DNA from: Rhynchospora pubera
Taxonomy: Eukaryota; Streptophyta; Magnoliopsida; Poales; Cyperaceae
Assembly (NCBI GenBank): GCA_028095005.1
Contig: CM051461.1
Span: 28,455,432 to 28,519,431 of the forward strand
Reading direction: 5' to 3'
DNA length: 64,000 nt
The position numbers and the translations under genes are program-made. Below, one piece after another: positions 13,981 through 25,752 of the stretch (positions within the stretch are counted from its first letter, which is position 1; each line of letters opens with the position of its first letter). The notes under the pieces are model-generated. The model ran no database searches, was not told where the DNA came from, and was given only the letters and a program-made list of their open reading frames with translations.

Positions 13981-15734
13981 ACAGTAACATTACAAGGGTA
14001 ACTAAATTTTGGATTTTAAAGACACATATGTATGAAATAGAGATTTCGTAAGGTCTGATATGTAAAAGGTACTATTTTCTGGCCACTGTTTCCGTGAGGA
14101 ATACTTATTTTCTATTTACTGAAACATGTTACTATTCTTCTTATTTTATATTTTGCAAATGAACAATCTTGAAGTCGTCATGATAGTTAAAAAAATTGAC
14201 TTGAATCAATCCATGAGATAATGACTTAGTGAGGGTATGTGGTACAAGGTACAGTGGTCATTATATTAGTACTGGTATAGTGGTACTATGTTGTTTCTTA
14301 ATTTGAAAGTACTGGTATAGTGGTACTATGTTGTTTCTTAATTTGAAAGTACTGGTATAGTGGTACTTTGTTGTTTCTTAAAATGGCTTCTACGATCCAT
14401 GCATAAAGTTCATGACTCTGGTATTAGGTATATTGTGTACAAAATCTCAGAGCATAAAGTTCATGACTCTAGGTATTCGTGATTTATATTTTACCATTTT
14501 ATGTTATGGATGATTTAGTTTACGGAAAATGGTATAATGTGGCAGTTGTTAGATACTTTAGATTTTGCCCCTTTTTATAATAGATAAGCTATCTGTCAAG
14601 GACCATTACTAAGTTGTGCAGTTAAAAGTTCCAGACTTCATTCGCCAGTTTATTTTTAATACACTATTTTTTATATTTATGTAAAAATTCTAGAGTGTTG
14701 GTGTGCATTTGCCATTTCCTCCATCACGGGGAACCACAAAAAAAGGGTGCCCCAGTAAAATTATGTTGAACTCTTTGAGCAGTTTAAATTTTCTTAGCAA
14801 CAGTTGAGCATTTATTTTCTTCTTATTTCCTCAATTTTAATTTCACAAGCATAATTTCATTTCCTCATTTTAAATTTAGACAACAACTAATAAGGGTGCT
14901 CCAGATTTTTCTTCTTTTTTATTATTGATTATTGATAGATCTAAAAGTATCTCACGAAAAATTATATAATAAAAATCCTTATTAGTTTATGTGTAGTACA
15001 ATTTTTTAAGAACATAAAAAATTCACATAAAAATAATACATATTAAAAGTTTTTTAAAGTTTTTGAAATTGCCTGCACATTGAGCGGGCACTGCTGCTAG
15101 TAATACAAATAATTTATATTTTCACAGAAATTAAAATAGTCTAATCCATTGTAATCCAACCAGGCAACAACCATTTAATTATTTCGTAACCTTTGTATTC
15201 TTTACTCATTAAATCCAACAACTAATTTAAATCAGGCAATCCTCTGCCCTTCTTTATATCACAATGTTTTCGTTTCATATTTTTTCTTCCTCCAAATAAA
15301 TCGCAAATTTTGCATGGGAAACCATTTTCTTTTTTCTGATGTGAATTAATTAATGGATATGAAGGCGTAGCCTTACTCATGTATGTACTTTTCCAACAAA
15401 GTTTGTGATACTTGAGAACATTTAGTGGCAAAGAGCAACACTTAGTTAGTAAAGGTCGTGGGCTCGAAATTTCATTGGAGGTCTTTTGTGACATTTAGTT
15501 TTGAAATAAGTAGGTTTTGTTCTCGTCTTTTCTTTTTTTTTAAAAAATATTATTATACTTAGTTTCAAAATTTTACAATTTTGTATTCTGACTTTGAGTT
15601 CCAAAAATGAATTCAGATTTAGTATAAAAAAAGGTATTACATCATTGCTCTAGAGAATGCATGTGCAGTTTTGCTGAAATTGGAATCCTTAAAACACATA
15701 CAGGGGACCCAAATAAAAAGTTAAATATTCCAAG
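13981..15734. other. Intergenic DNA without recognised genes
   Basis: AT-rich sequence. It contains the 40-bp tandem repeat listed separately and a direct repeat of CATAAAGTTCATGACTCT at about 14,402 and 14,454. No open frame here carries a recognisable domain. Confidence 0.6.
14268..14385. repeat. 40-bp tandem repeat, about 2.9 copies
   Basis: The unit begins AGTACTGGTATAGTGGTACT and ends TTTCTTAATTTGAA. Two copies are identical and the third differs by one base before decaying. Near-identity indicates recent local amplification. Confidence 0.9.
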
Positions 15735-16240
15735 AAAATTAAATTTATTATAGCAGTGGAACGATACGGTAAAACACAGACACCATACGATACGAGAATT
15801 TAAGTGTGCCGTACCTTTATACGTGTTCTGTCCGATTTTGATGCCATAAACACGGCACGACACGGTACACGAACTGTTTAGACACGGCACGACACAACCC
15901 ATGAGACATAACAAGTTTATAATGAAAATTAAAGATGGTAAAATTTAGGAAATAATAAGAAAAATTATTGTATTGTCTAATTTTTAAAGATAATTTCATA
16001 GTATATAACTATATTTTATGAAATTCAAACGTGTTCAAACACGACACGACACAACGCCTTTAAAGAAAACATGACACGAGGCTTGCCGTGTCCTTAGATA
16101 TATATATGTCGTGTCCATCTCTTAGAATTTAAACATGACACATCAAATATTTCGACATGGCATGACATCGTACAATAAATGATCCATACATAACGTGTTT
16201 GATACGACACGGCACATATTTAATTAGAACAGGATTGCCG
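15735..16240. repeat. Segment rich in CACGACACG-type motifs, probable non-autonomous DNA transposon
   Basis: Dozens of variants of ACACGGCACGACAC and its inverse GTGTCGTG are scattered over 500 bases. Dense short repeats of this kind are common in subterminal regions of plant hAT-like elements. I cannot fix the ends or a target duplication. Confidence 0.45.
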
Positions 16241-16289
16241 ACTACTCCAAGCGGCGTTGTCAGTGATCCTCTTCTCCCAAACCAATCAT

Positions 16290-16790
16290 TTCCACTTTAA
16301 CGATGGCATTGATTCAAACGACAATGAAATTCAATGCATGTGGGCTTGTAAATACGACGAAGATAGACGGAATAAAAGCTTAATTATCCAATTAGTGAAA
16401 GGAGAATGGTTCAACAGTTCATCGCAACTTGTTTATGCTTATTAAATCTTGGTTTGAGGCTAGGCTAGTATTAAAAAAAATTGAACTACAGATGTCAATG
16501 TTAAAATTATAGTCATGATATTATGAGAGTAAAAATTAAAACTCTTATTAAAATTGTCGATATGATTATTTATGCACGAATATTCGATGAAAAATAGACA
16601 AAGTAGCCTACAGATAATTTTTTTTAAAGCCCTTAGGCAGTTGTGATCTATGAATATAGCACTCCATGATTTTTATATATTATTATATCTAAACAAAGTT
16701 CAATATTGTTAGTGGAGCAAGTCAAACTAGCTCGTATATATAAAAGAAATGTCGCATATATAATTAATTAGGTCCATAACTGTGAAATCC
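16290..16790 (+). repeat. Promoter-region relic of the charge-polarised gene family
   Basis: This block matches 38,226-38,860, upstream of the intact gene at 39,185, and 40,960-41,310, upstream of the pseudogene at 42,812. Shared stretches include CGATGGCATTGATTCAAA, ATTAGTGAAAGGAGAATGG, GTTGTCGATATGA and TTAATTAGGT(C/T)CATAAC. The TATA box and coding sequence are not found downstream; sequence after 16,790 is unrelated AT-rich DNA. It is therefore the 5' remnant of a fifth family unit. Confidence 0.75.
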
Positions 16791-18551
16791 ACAAAATTTA
16801 AAAATAAAATTTTAACTTTAAAATGATTGTTAATTTCTAAACAGATTAAAAATCGTATAAATTGACGAACAATTTAAAAATTTTAGAGAATTATCAGAAT
16901 TTATAATATAAAATAGTTTGAAAATAAAAATTCAATATTAATATTAAATTAATCTTCAAGCAAACAAATAAATAAAATTAATTAAAAATCTAATTAAGAG
17001 TTCATAAAAATAATCATTATTTAAAATCTTTAAAAACTATAATCTAGTGACCAAATAATTTAATCTTTGAGCTTTTCAGTATTTCTGAGTCGTCCAATTT
17101 AAATTTCAAAATCTAAATTTTTCTTAGCCATTGGATTTTTGCCTTTTTTGATATCCAATCAATTTCTTGGATTTTGTCAGACTGTATAATTTCCATTTCA
17201 ATTTCCTTTGGCGTCCACCGTCTCATCCTTTCTTCTTAAACTTCTCCTCGAGAGCTCCGTCCCTCTCTCACTCGCACTCATTCTCGCCGAAACCCCTCTC
17301 TCTGCACTTTCCCTCTCGCTCGCCTTCACCTCAGCCGATACCTCACCCCTACTTCTCTCTCACCGTGATCCCCTACTCCACTCTCCTCTCTGATCGCTTG
17401 ACCCCCTTCTCTCCCAATCGCTCTCAACCGTAACCCCTCACCTCCTCTCCCTCTCGTTTGAACCCAGAGCATAAGACCCCTCTCCCTACTTCACCTCCTC
17501 TCAGACTCGAACCACCAAGGCCCCACTTCTCCTCTCTTCCTCACCTCCACAGAAAACCCCAGCCACACACACACTACCTCTCTCTTCTTGTTTGGTGGCG
17601 ACGGCGGTTGGCAGTGACGGCGGCAGCAGCTAGTAGCTGGTCAGAGGCAAGGAGACGACTCAGACGGCGGCTGAGGCAGGGCCAGGCTGAGCACCTCTCC
17701 CTCTTTCCTCTTTTTGCTTGTTATCTCGGTTTGGTAACCCACTTTCCTTCTCTCTCTTTTGCTTGTGCTGTGTGCTTGAGAGGCTTGCAAATATTGAATT
17801 GATTGAACTGTGTATTGATTGTGTGCTGAAATTCTTGCAACGCCTCTGACTTGAAATTGATCTGTGCTTTTGGCTTGTCTCAGTTTGCTCTGTGAAATGC
17901 TTGTTGAATCTGTTCTGTGAGAGTTATGTTGAGGCATGCACTTGTGATTAATCTGTTGCTAGTCTATGATGGCTCACTAAGCCTTACTTGATCTGTTTTT
18001 GATGCATGCTTTAGGCTATAATCTGTGTTAAGAGGCGTTATTTGCCTCTATTTGAGTCTGTTTATGTGTTGTGAACTTGTGATGATCTCGGCTTGGTTGT
18101 CAGGCTGGTACAGGCCTGCTACTTGGCTGTTCTTTCTCTTGATGCTTGTATATGATTAACGAGGCCTTAAGGGGCTGGTACGAGCATGGTACCAGTTTGG
18201 TACGGCTCTGCTATGCTTCTGGTATGCGTGGATGTGCTGCCAGGGACCTCTTTGTGAACTTCTCTGGTTTCAGGGACTTATTAGTAAAAATCTTTGAACT
18301 GATTTTGGACTAATTTATAAATAAAACTGTTATTAAGGGCTTAAATGAAATCCTAAAATAAATAAAATAGATTTGATGACTTTTATGCAAAATGGTTGGA
18401 TTGCGGGTCGGATCTGACAACGGTTTGGGTCGGATTCCATTTTGGTTGTGGGTTCGGATTTGATCCCCGAAACCCACTCACCCGCTGAACCCGATCCATT
18501 AGGCATCAGGTTGGGCCCCTTATACCCGCCTGGGCCGTGGCTAATTCCCTG
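16791..18551. other. AT-rich then CT-rich segment of unknown origin
   Basis: 16,791-17,160 is low-complexity AT-rich DNA. 17,200-17,760 is strongly CT-rich on the plus strand and then GC-rich, like a 5' leader or an LTR. 18,330-18,550 continues past the transposon at 26,279, because the two sides share the target duplication GCCTGTCGGCC. Short open frames across the CT-rich part are composition effects. An old LTR is possible, without proof. Confidence 0.5.
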
Positions 18552-18562
18552 GCCTGTCGGCC
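18552..18562. repeat. Target site duplication of the PMD transposon, left copy
   Basis: GCCTGTCGGCC is present here and again at 26,268-26,278. The repeat is 9-11 bp depending on where the terminal C residues are assigned, the size range produced by Mutator-like transposases. Confidence 0.88.
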
Positions 18563-18774
18563 CGAAAAAATTAATAGTAACGTTACTGTTCACATAAATT
18601 CTGATAATAACAAAAAAAAAATTCAAAATTTTAATAGTAACGTTGTTGGATCGTTATCCCAGTTGACGAAAGGCAAATGGACTTGGATCGTCATCCTAGT
18701 TGACGATCCAAGCTTGGATCGTCATCCCAGTTGACGATCCAAGCTTGGATCGTCATCCCAGTTGACGATCCAAG
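18563..18774 (+). repeat. Left terminal inverted repeat with hairpin units
   Basis: After about 85 bases matching the right end come four copies of GGATCGTyATCCyAGTTGACGA (from about 18,651, 18,684, 18,716 and 18,748). The last three form self-complementary 31-bp units with arms CTTGGATCGTCA and TGACGATCCAAG. Confidence 0.88.
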
Positions 18775-18784
18775 AATTCCATCC

Positions 18785-18861
18785 CTATATAAGCGACAGC
18801 GACCCCCTCAGTCCCCACTTTCTTCGCTCTCCCTCTCTCTCTCGCGCGAGCAGACCCCCTG
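18785..18861 (+). promoter_or_regulatory. TATA box and first untranslated exon of the PMD gene
   Basis: CTATATAAGC (18,785-18,794) lies just inside the left terminal repeat. It is followed by a CT-rich leader ending CCCCTG and the donor GTAAGT at 18,862. A second untranslated exon (19,113-19,156) is bounded by TTGTAG and GTAATT. Transcription would therefore start at the transposon edge. Confidence 0.65.
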
Positions 18862-19438
18862 GTAAGTTTTTTTTTCATAATTACTTTATTTATTTACTTT
18901 AATTACTTTAATTAGGTTAATAATTAGAAAAATAGATTAAATATTGAAAAATTAATGGAAAAATTACTAAAAAATCAGAATAAATAAAAATAATTATAAT
19001 ATGTAATTTGAAAAATTTTTAGAATTATTTGTTCATTTAATAATGATTAATAAATTTATTATAAATTAGAGGAAGTAAATAAAAAATTGATAGAATATTT
19101 TTTTAATTGTAGGAAAATTTGTAAAAAGAGACAACCTCCGACATCTCTTTCTACAGGTAATTTTTTTTTCATATTTATTTTATTGATTTATTTTAATTAG
19201 TTTAAATAGATAATTAGTAGAAAAAATAAAATAAATATTGAAAATATGTACAAACTTGAAAATAGAAAATGTTGTTGTATGAGATTGGTATTGTGTTTGT
19301 TAATGATGTTGTGGATATTTGGGTTTGTAATTAGGGATTTTGGGTGTTTTTTTTTTGGAAAACGCTACAGGTATAGGGGATATGCTGCCGAAATTTTATT
19401 AGATTTTTAACAGTAATTTTTATTGCAATTTAGTAAAA

Positions 19439-22400
19439 ATGCCACCGAGAAGAAGAGTACCGGAGACCGCACCTCGTAGATCTACGAGACTTCGTGGAGA
19501 TCCGAGCGCTTCTACATCTACCGGTTCTGTTGCCGCTGAGGCTTCTACATCAGCTGATGTTGTTCCACCGGATCCTGTTATTGCAGATCGTGTGTTACAT
19601 TTGGATGGGTCCAAAGTTCGAGGCACCGGTGTAAGTTATTATTATCCTTTTATATTTGTACTTACATATTTTTTTTTGTAGTATTTTTTAAAATAATTAA
19701 AAACGAAATATATACAGCATTGGAGGGGAATAATACATAAGGCCAAGATGCCTCGTACTGATGGGGTCGATGAGCGTTTGAGGCGACTTGGACTTATACA
19801 TTTCGTTCAGTTGGGTCATATGCCACTTGATCATTCGCTTTTGCAGGGTCTGGCCATGTTCTGGAGGCCAGAGACCCACACGTTCTTTTTTCCGCATGTT
19901 GGCGAGATGACGGTCACTCTAGAGGTAGAAATTAACGGCTATTTGTAATTTTTTTTTGAACTATATATGTCTAAAATTTGAACTATTTGCAGGATGTGGC
20001 ATTCTTGTACGGTTTGCCTACGACCGGCAGAACCGTTACTGGACGGACTGATTATGACGCCATTCAGTTACTTCAGGATTTTGCTTTACCGGAGGATACA
20101 GACATGGCGATAGTTGAGAAGTGCTTCAGAGAAAAGGAACAGAAGTAAGAAATTTTTACGAATTTTATTTTGATGTTAATTTAAATATATATATACTTCT
20201 CACAATCAATTTACATTAATGATGTAATGCAGGAGATCTCATTCCGTTATGTTGAAGAAGCTGCGTGAGGTTTGGGCTCAGTTTGGAGTGCCTGGCGCGG
20301 ATGATGCTGGGAGGATCGATAGATACACACGAGCTTGCGTGTTGGAGATTTTTGGTTGCGAGTTATTTCTTGATAGCACGGGTGACTCGATTCCATGTTT
20401 CTATCTCCAGTTATTGCAGGTTAGTGAACTACCCTTGTTATTTTTAATTGAAAAAATCGAATTATTTAATTTATAAATGAAATATTTATACTTGTAACAA
20501 TAATAAAAGATCTTATATATTTTGTTTCATTTAAATACTTCTAAAATATTAAATACTTCTTGTAACAATAATAAAAGGTCTTATATCTTTTGTTATATTT
20601 AAATACTTCTAAAATATTATTTGTTGTAAGAAAAATTTGGATATATGAAAAAATGATGATATTCCTAAAAATGCCAATATTTGCAGGATCTTCATTCGAG
20701 CAACTCGGTACAGTACAACTGGGGTGCAGCCACTCTTGCGATGCTATACCGTGGCTTGGACACCGCCTTCATCAATAACAATATAAATATCGGTGCTCCT
20801 TGGTTGCTCTTGCAGTTGTGGTCGTATGCACGATTGCTACTTAGTCGGCCGACGATCACGAAGGATTTTGAAGGTTGGGGTCTACCAGATATTGACTCAT
20901 GTCCGCCTTATGGGAGGTCTGTGTTCACTACAACAAAGATTTCTTTTAGATAGACACATGCATCATTAAGTAGTCATTGAAAGTTAAAACATTAATTAAA
21001 TCGAACAATCGTAATGTTAACCGATATAATTTTTTTTTACATTATAAGATTTGAACAAATTAAATGTAAATCACCAAAATGAAAATGCAGGAAGTGGACG
21101 ACAAGACAGAGATCGAAGAAGGTGACTGGCCCTACTCGCAGTGGAGTAGACTATGCTAGGGATGTTTGCATGAAGATGAAGTCCGAGCACGTCGTGTGGA
21201 GGCCTTATGATCATATCAGGGACCGCATGCCTCGTTGTGCCCAGATAGACCAGAGGATGTTCCTTCTACGCATCCCATGCATTCATTATTGGGTCGTGAT
21301 GTGGCACTACGCAGATCGTGTCATGCATCAGTTTATGCTTTATCAGATGGTTCCCCCACCGCCACCTGAGGTACTTATATTAAATGATTACTTTTTGATT
21401 AAAATTTTTCTATTGACATTGTGTTGTTTAAAAAAAAAAAAGAATACATAAGTATAAGTATACTGAGATGTGAATTAATATCAATAAACGTGAAATGTGT
21501 TGTTAATTGTCGTTTGAATAAAACAGGTTTGGTCTAGAATGGAACAATTGATGGGATACCAGCATCACACCTATCGAGGTATTGATTGGCATGATATATT
21601 TGCGAATGAGGTCAACAAGTGGACGAACACTAATGAGGCTACGGTGATAGAGGATCGACCATGGAGCGAGGATATTTGGACTGACTACCAACGCTGGTTG
21701 AGTGTATATGGAGGTGCACATCTTGTGCTTATTCCTGATGGGGCAGCGACTGCTCCGGTTCGTGATTTGTCTTACCTTCGAGAGACGCCTGGCCACATGA
21801 GCTTGGTAAGATACATTACGCAAAATTTTTTTGCCTAACAAATAATTCAGTGACTAACAAAAATTAAACAGCTCAAGCATACTTTGCGTGAGGCGTTGCG
21901 AGGCTGTGCATGGGCTGTCACGAAGGGATTCCGTCGTGCTGGGAAGAAATTGCTCAGGGGGTGCAGCACGTCCTTAGATATTGTTGGTGAGGCTTACCGA
22001 TTACCTCGACTCTTAGAGTCGAAGGGTCTTCAGTCAGACATTGAGTCTATCCCTGATACAGATGATGAGGATAGTGCGCCAGAGCCAGGATCCATTGAGG
22101 AGCAGCAGTTCATGCGGGTATAATTGTCTTTTTCAACCACTTTTCTTAATATTATTGTCTTTTTATAATTAATATTGTATAATTATTTAATATTTTAAAA
22201 TTTTTTAATTTGCATTATTCGTAACTGGATGATTTTAGTCTGCATGATTGGGATACATTTTTTGATGTTCCACGACCCAGTCAGCCTCTTATTCGGAGTA
22301 GACGGTCACATTCGCAGCGGCAGACCACAGAGCCTCATGCTCCATCCCCTTCGCAGACGCAGACCACAGAGGCGGAGGCTCCACCCCATTCCCAGCCCCA

Positions 22401-22878
22401 GCCCCAGACCACAGAGGTGGAGGCTCCACCCCATTCGCAGCCCCAGCCCCAGACCATAGAGGCGGAGGCTCCACCCCATTCCCAGCCGCAGCCTCCATTC
22501 CATAGCACACAGTACTACACATACGAGAGTCCTTATCCTCCACCTCCACCTCCACCATATACACAGACTCAGTACAGAGGAGGGTACAGTCAGCCCTTTA
22601 CGCCTACCCCCACACCTATATCTCCGGCTGATGCTTATTACCAGGCATACGGTACCCCACTACATGACCCATTTACACCTATCTCTCCCCATCCATTTGG
22701 TCATTCAGGGGCCTCCTCTAGCAGACCGCCTCGTCATCCCAGTCCATATTCTACGCCTCTTGCTCCCCCTCCTCCTCCTCCAGGACTTGCTCCGACCAGA
22801 CAGCGCCGAGACCCGCCTGGTGCTTATTGGGATTATTCTCCTGCGAGAGGACCGTTTCGTCGTGATGGACGACAGTAG
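19439..22878 (+). CDS. Plant mobile domain (PMD, aminotransferase-like) protein, nine coding exons
   Basis: Proposed exons: 19,439-19,630; 19,718-19,924; 19,993-20,144; 20,233-20,419; 20,687-20,916; 21,091-21,370; 21,527-21,805; 21,872-22,117; 22,285-22,878. All join in frame with GT..AG introns, giving about 788 aa without a stop. The start has good context (AAAAATGCC) and a basic N-terminus (MPPRRR). Residues about 65-480 form the PMD: HWRG, RLRRLGL, WRPETHTF, GEMTVTLEDV, FLYGLPTTGR, YNWGAATLAMLYR, LLLQLWSYAR, WRPYDHIR and WHYADRVMHQF are typical blocks. The last 197 residues are proline-rich, with three QTTEAEAPPHSQPQP-type repeats and PPPPPPPY runs. PMD proteins include Arabidopsis MAIN and MAIL1, nuclear factors needed for gene expression and transposon silencing; many copies are transposon-borne. 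The last acceptor (22,284) was chosen for phase and is the least certain. Confidence 0.85.
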
Positions 22879-22996
22879 GACTTTGTTATGTATTTGTAGG
22901 ATTAGTTGTGATATTTATATTTTTGCATGAGTTTATGATTCTATTTTAGACTTCTATTATGATATTCTCCATCCTATTTTAGACTTCTACTTTTTA

Positions 22997-23290
22997 GACA
23001 TGCTCATTGACGGACTTATTTTCATATACCGAAATTTCAAAATTTTTAGACAAACAGTTTGCTCCCCACAAAATTGACAAAACACTAAGATAATCTACTT
23101 TTCAGCTGAAAAAACAGCTCTGCCTTGCAAAAGTTTCGCACTAGAAATCCAAGTTGGGAGGTTCCAAAAAATCACAGAAAAGTACGACATGCTCATTGAC
23201 GGACTTATTTTCATATACCGAAATTTCAAAGTTTTCAGACAAACAGTTTGCTCCCCACAAAATAAACAAAACACTAAGATAATTTTTATT
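22997..23290 (+). repeat. 190-bp direct repeat downstream of the PMD gene
   Basis: The block starting ACATGCTCATTGACGG at about 22,997 recurs at about 23,187 and continues through CAGTTTGCTCCCCACAAAA and AAAACACTAAGATAAT. About 95 bases are duplicated with few changes. It lies between the PMD stop codon and an AT-rich stretch. Confidence 0.85.
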
Positions 23291-23329
23291 ACTATAAATA
23301 TTATATTCGTTGTAATTATTTAATAAATC

Positions 23330-23700
23330 TTATACTTATATAAATAGTACTATTTATTTATTTTTATTATTAAGTTATTTTTATTATTAAGTTATTATCT
23401 TAATTTAGTTAAATTAATTAAATTAGTTAAATTAAATTAATTAAATTAGTTAAATTATCTTTATTATTTTTACTTACATTAAATTAATTAAATTAGTTAA
23501 ATTAAATTAAATTAAATTAATTTATATTGTTTTGTAAATTAAATTAAAGTAGTTAAAAAAATAATAGCTCAATCAAATTAAATTAACTAAATGAAATGAA
23601 ATTAAATTAATTACTTCAAACAACTAAATAATATTTTATTACATTAAATTAAGTCAAATTATTAAATAATTTTATTTAATTAATTTTTAATGTCATTAAA
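23330..23700. repeat. Low-complexity AAATTAATTAAATTAGTT block
   Basis: Repeated AAATTA, AATTAGTTA and AATTAAATT units separate the PMD gene from the zinc-finger gene. No genes are seen here. Confidence 0.8.
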
Positions 23701-23705
23701 TTCAT

Positions 23706-23955
23706 GCAACTGATAAAGTCTGGAAAAGAACTGCAAAAGGACAGGCGTGCTCTGATAAAAGGTCAAAAGTATACTGATGCCTACCTAAGGACTGCAAAAG
23801 GACAGGCGTGCTCTGATAAAAGCTCAAAAGTATACTGATGCCTATCTAAGCACTGCAAAAAGGACAAACGTATTCTGATAAAGTCTGAAAAGTATACTGA
23901 TGCCTACCTAAGCTATGCAAAATGACAAACGTATTCTGATAAAGTCTGAAAAGAT
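23706..23955 (+). repeat. 62-bp tandem repeats upstream of the zinc-finger gene
   Basis: About 3.7 units containing ACTGCAAAAGGACA, TCTGATAAA and AGTATACTGATGCCTA. The first units are near identical and later ones diverge. They end about 50 bases before the putative TATA box of the next gene, so they could act as regulatory repeats (inference). Confidence 0.85.
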
Positions 23956-23999
23956 ATCACATTATATTTATTAATTTTAAATAATTGCAAGTCTAAACT

Positions 24000-24012
24000 G
24001 ATCTATAAAATT
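24000..24012 (+). promoter_or_regulatory. Putative TATA box of the zinc-finger gene
   Basis: ATCTATAAAATTA lies about 70 bases before the ATG at 24,075, the usual spacing for a plant TATA box with a short leader. Confidence 0.5.
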
Positions 24013-24074
24013 ATTCTTCCTCAGCAAAAATATGTCACACCCACTCAATCCTTCTTTCTTCAACATTCACTACC

Positions 24075-25051
24075 ATGGAGAAAGGAAATACCTCCAACAG
24101 TGAAGTGCGGGAATGGCCATCTACTCGACATGAGTACTTGCCAAATTACACACATTCCCCTGCCAATCCAAATGAGATCGAAAATGGAGATTATCATGCG
24201 ATATGTAATAAATGTTACCGCAAATTCGACTACAATATCCATTCGCAATATGGTGGCGAGTGGCCATTATACACCCACTATCAGTGGCACATTCATAGTG
24301 GCCCAAAAAGAGACCGCAGGGAGAGATTGCGACATTACCTGACTAAACCTGAGTCGAGCAACTCTGAACTCTATAAAAAGTACTACACAGAACCTGAATC
24401 GATGCCGGAACTCAAACCGTGGAAACCAGATCCTACACCCATGATTGTTTACGAAAGCATATACGATTTTCGTGGAGACCACACAGTGAGCTGTACAAAG
24501 TGTGGTCAGATTTTCAATTTCAAAGATACCATTTTGCGTGACCACTACGATGAACACAAAAGACAAGAAGAGAGGGATGAAATTCAAAAGAGATTCAGAG
24601 TGAAAGAACAATGGTTCGAAATGAGAAGAATGGAAGAAAAGGCTGCCGAAGAGAGCCGGAGGTTGCAACAAGAGAAAATTGGAAAAAAATCAAGGAGAGC
24701 CTAATAAAGATCAAGAAGAGAGATGGACAAAGAAAAATTGCAGTAGCTAGAATGGCTGAGATAGAGCAAGAAGAAGCCGAGGCAGCTTTCTGGAACGAAG
24801 CCGCTCAATTCGCTGACAACCCTGGTGCAAGTAATCAACAAGAACCTGATGCCGCTTTCTGGAACGAAACCGCTCAATTCACTGACAACCCTGGTGCAAG
24901 TAATCAACAAGAACCTGATGCCGCTTTCTGGAACGAAGCCGCTCAATTTGCCGACAATCATGGTGCCAGTAATCAACATGAAATGAATGCGGAAGAAGAT
25001 CAACCATGGTGGGATGAAATTCTGCAACATGTAGATAGTCAAGATCTCTAA
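24075..25051 (+). CDS. Double C2H2-type zinc-finger protein with 23-residue repeats; one apparent frameshift
   Basis: The start has strong context (CTACCATGG). The first frame (24,075-24,704, 209 aa) holds two finger-like motifs: C44-x2-C47 with H68/H72/H74, and C140-x2-C143-x13-H157-x3-H161. A charged stretch rich in E, K and R follows, likely coiled-coil. The frame then ends early, but another frame runs on to 25,051. The switch falls at a run of seven A (24,683-24,689), so a one-base loss there, or a sequencing error, is the simplest cause. The second part has three near-identical 23-residue repeats (AAFWNEAAQFADNPGASNQQ and variants) and a tryptophan-containing acidic end (DQPWWDEIL). I do not recognise the family. 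DNA or RNA binding is inferred from the fingers. Its place inside the PMD transposon suggests an element-encoded accessory factor. Confidence 0.7.
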
Positions 25052-25461
25052 GTATTTATTACTTTTGAATATTTATGTATTTTTTAGGTACTTTTTTAAA
25101 TAGCAACTTTTGAATATTTAAGTATTTATGCTTTTAGGTAGTTTCTTCCTTTTTTCAATTGAGTGTGCTAATTTATATTATGATTTTTTTAATGTACTTT
25201 TTTTTAATTCAATGTGCTAATTTATATTATGGTTATAAAATTTACTTCTTCTTCTAATGGTGTGTATTTTTATATTATGAATTTCTTTTGTAAATGATTT
25301 GTGAATACAAATCATAAAAAAATAAAAGAATATGGACAAAATAACATATTTCAATAATATAAGCTAAACATTACAAGTGACGACCGTCACATAAACTTAT
25401 TTCACAAATACAGATTAATTATAAATAAGATACCAATTATAAAAACATAGTAATACTTCAT

Positions 25462-25752
25462 TTAGCGGAGATGGACAACATTTTCAGCTGCGGGATGATT
25501 TTCAAAACCAGGTGGAACTGCTGGCTGGTGACGCAACCACGACCCTCCAAGATCAAAACCTCTATTCCTCTCCACTAAATCTGTAAAAAATTTTGGACCC
25601 CTAACATGATATTCATTCCCTTCTAATTTTTTAACTTTAAATTTTTCCCCATGATATTGAAACATCAGTGCAGAAAGCAATCGTCGTTCGCTCGTCCGTT
25701 CATCTCCGACCAAAATAACACCGCAAGAGACGCATCTTGGCTTAGGACCCAT
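25462..25752 (-). CDS. Small CxxC protein of unknown function in the PMD transposon
   Basis: A 96-residue frame from ATG at 25,752. It opens MGPKPRCVSCGVIL, with a CxxC pair at residues 7 and 10 that could bind a metal only with partner ligands elsewhere. The end is PPGFENHPAAENVVHLR. On the minus strand a TATA box (CTCTATATAAGCT, 25,931-25,943) and a plausible 73-bp leader intron (25,756-25,828) precede it, so it looks expressed from its own promoter facing the zinc-finger gene. It has no stop or frameshift over its length. No family recognised. A partial copy of a larger protein is possible. Confidence 0.55.
   Translation of the reverse strand: MGPKPRCVSCGVILVGDERTSERRLLSALMFQYHGEKFKVKKLEGNEYHVRGPKFFTDLVERNRGFDLGGSWLRHQPAVPPGFENHPAAENVVHLR

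Noticed and set aside
17167..17802. Overlapping serine/proline-rich frames
   Set aside because: They follow from the CT-rich composition, overlap in several phases and have no recognisable domain.
22289..22564. Minus-strand frame opposite the PMD C-terminus
   Set aside because: It is the antisense shadow of the proline-rich repeats of the PMD gene.
24611..24710. Independent gene starting at 24,611
   Set aside because: The frame continues the zinc-finger protein after an A7 frameshift; its nominal start lies inside the first frame without a promoter.
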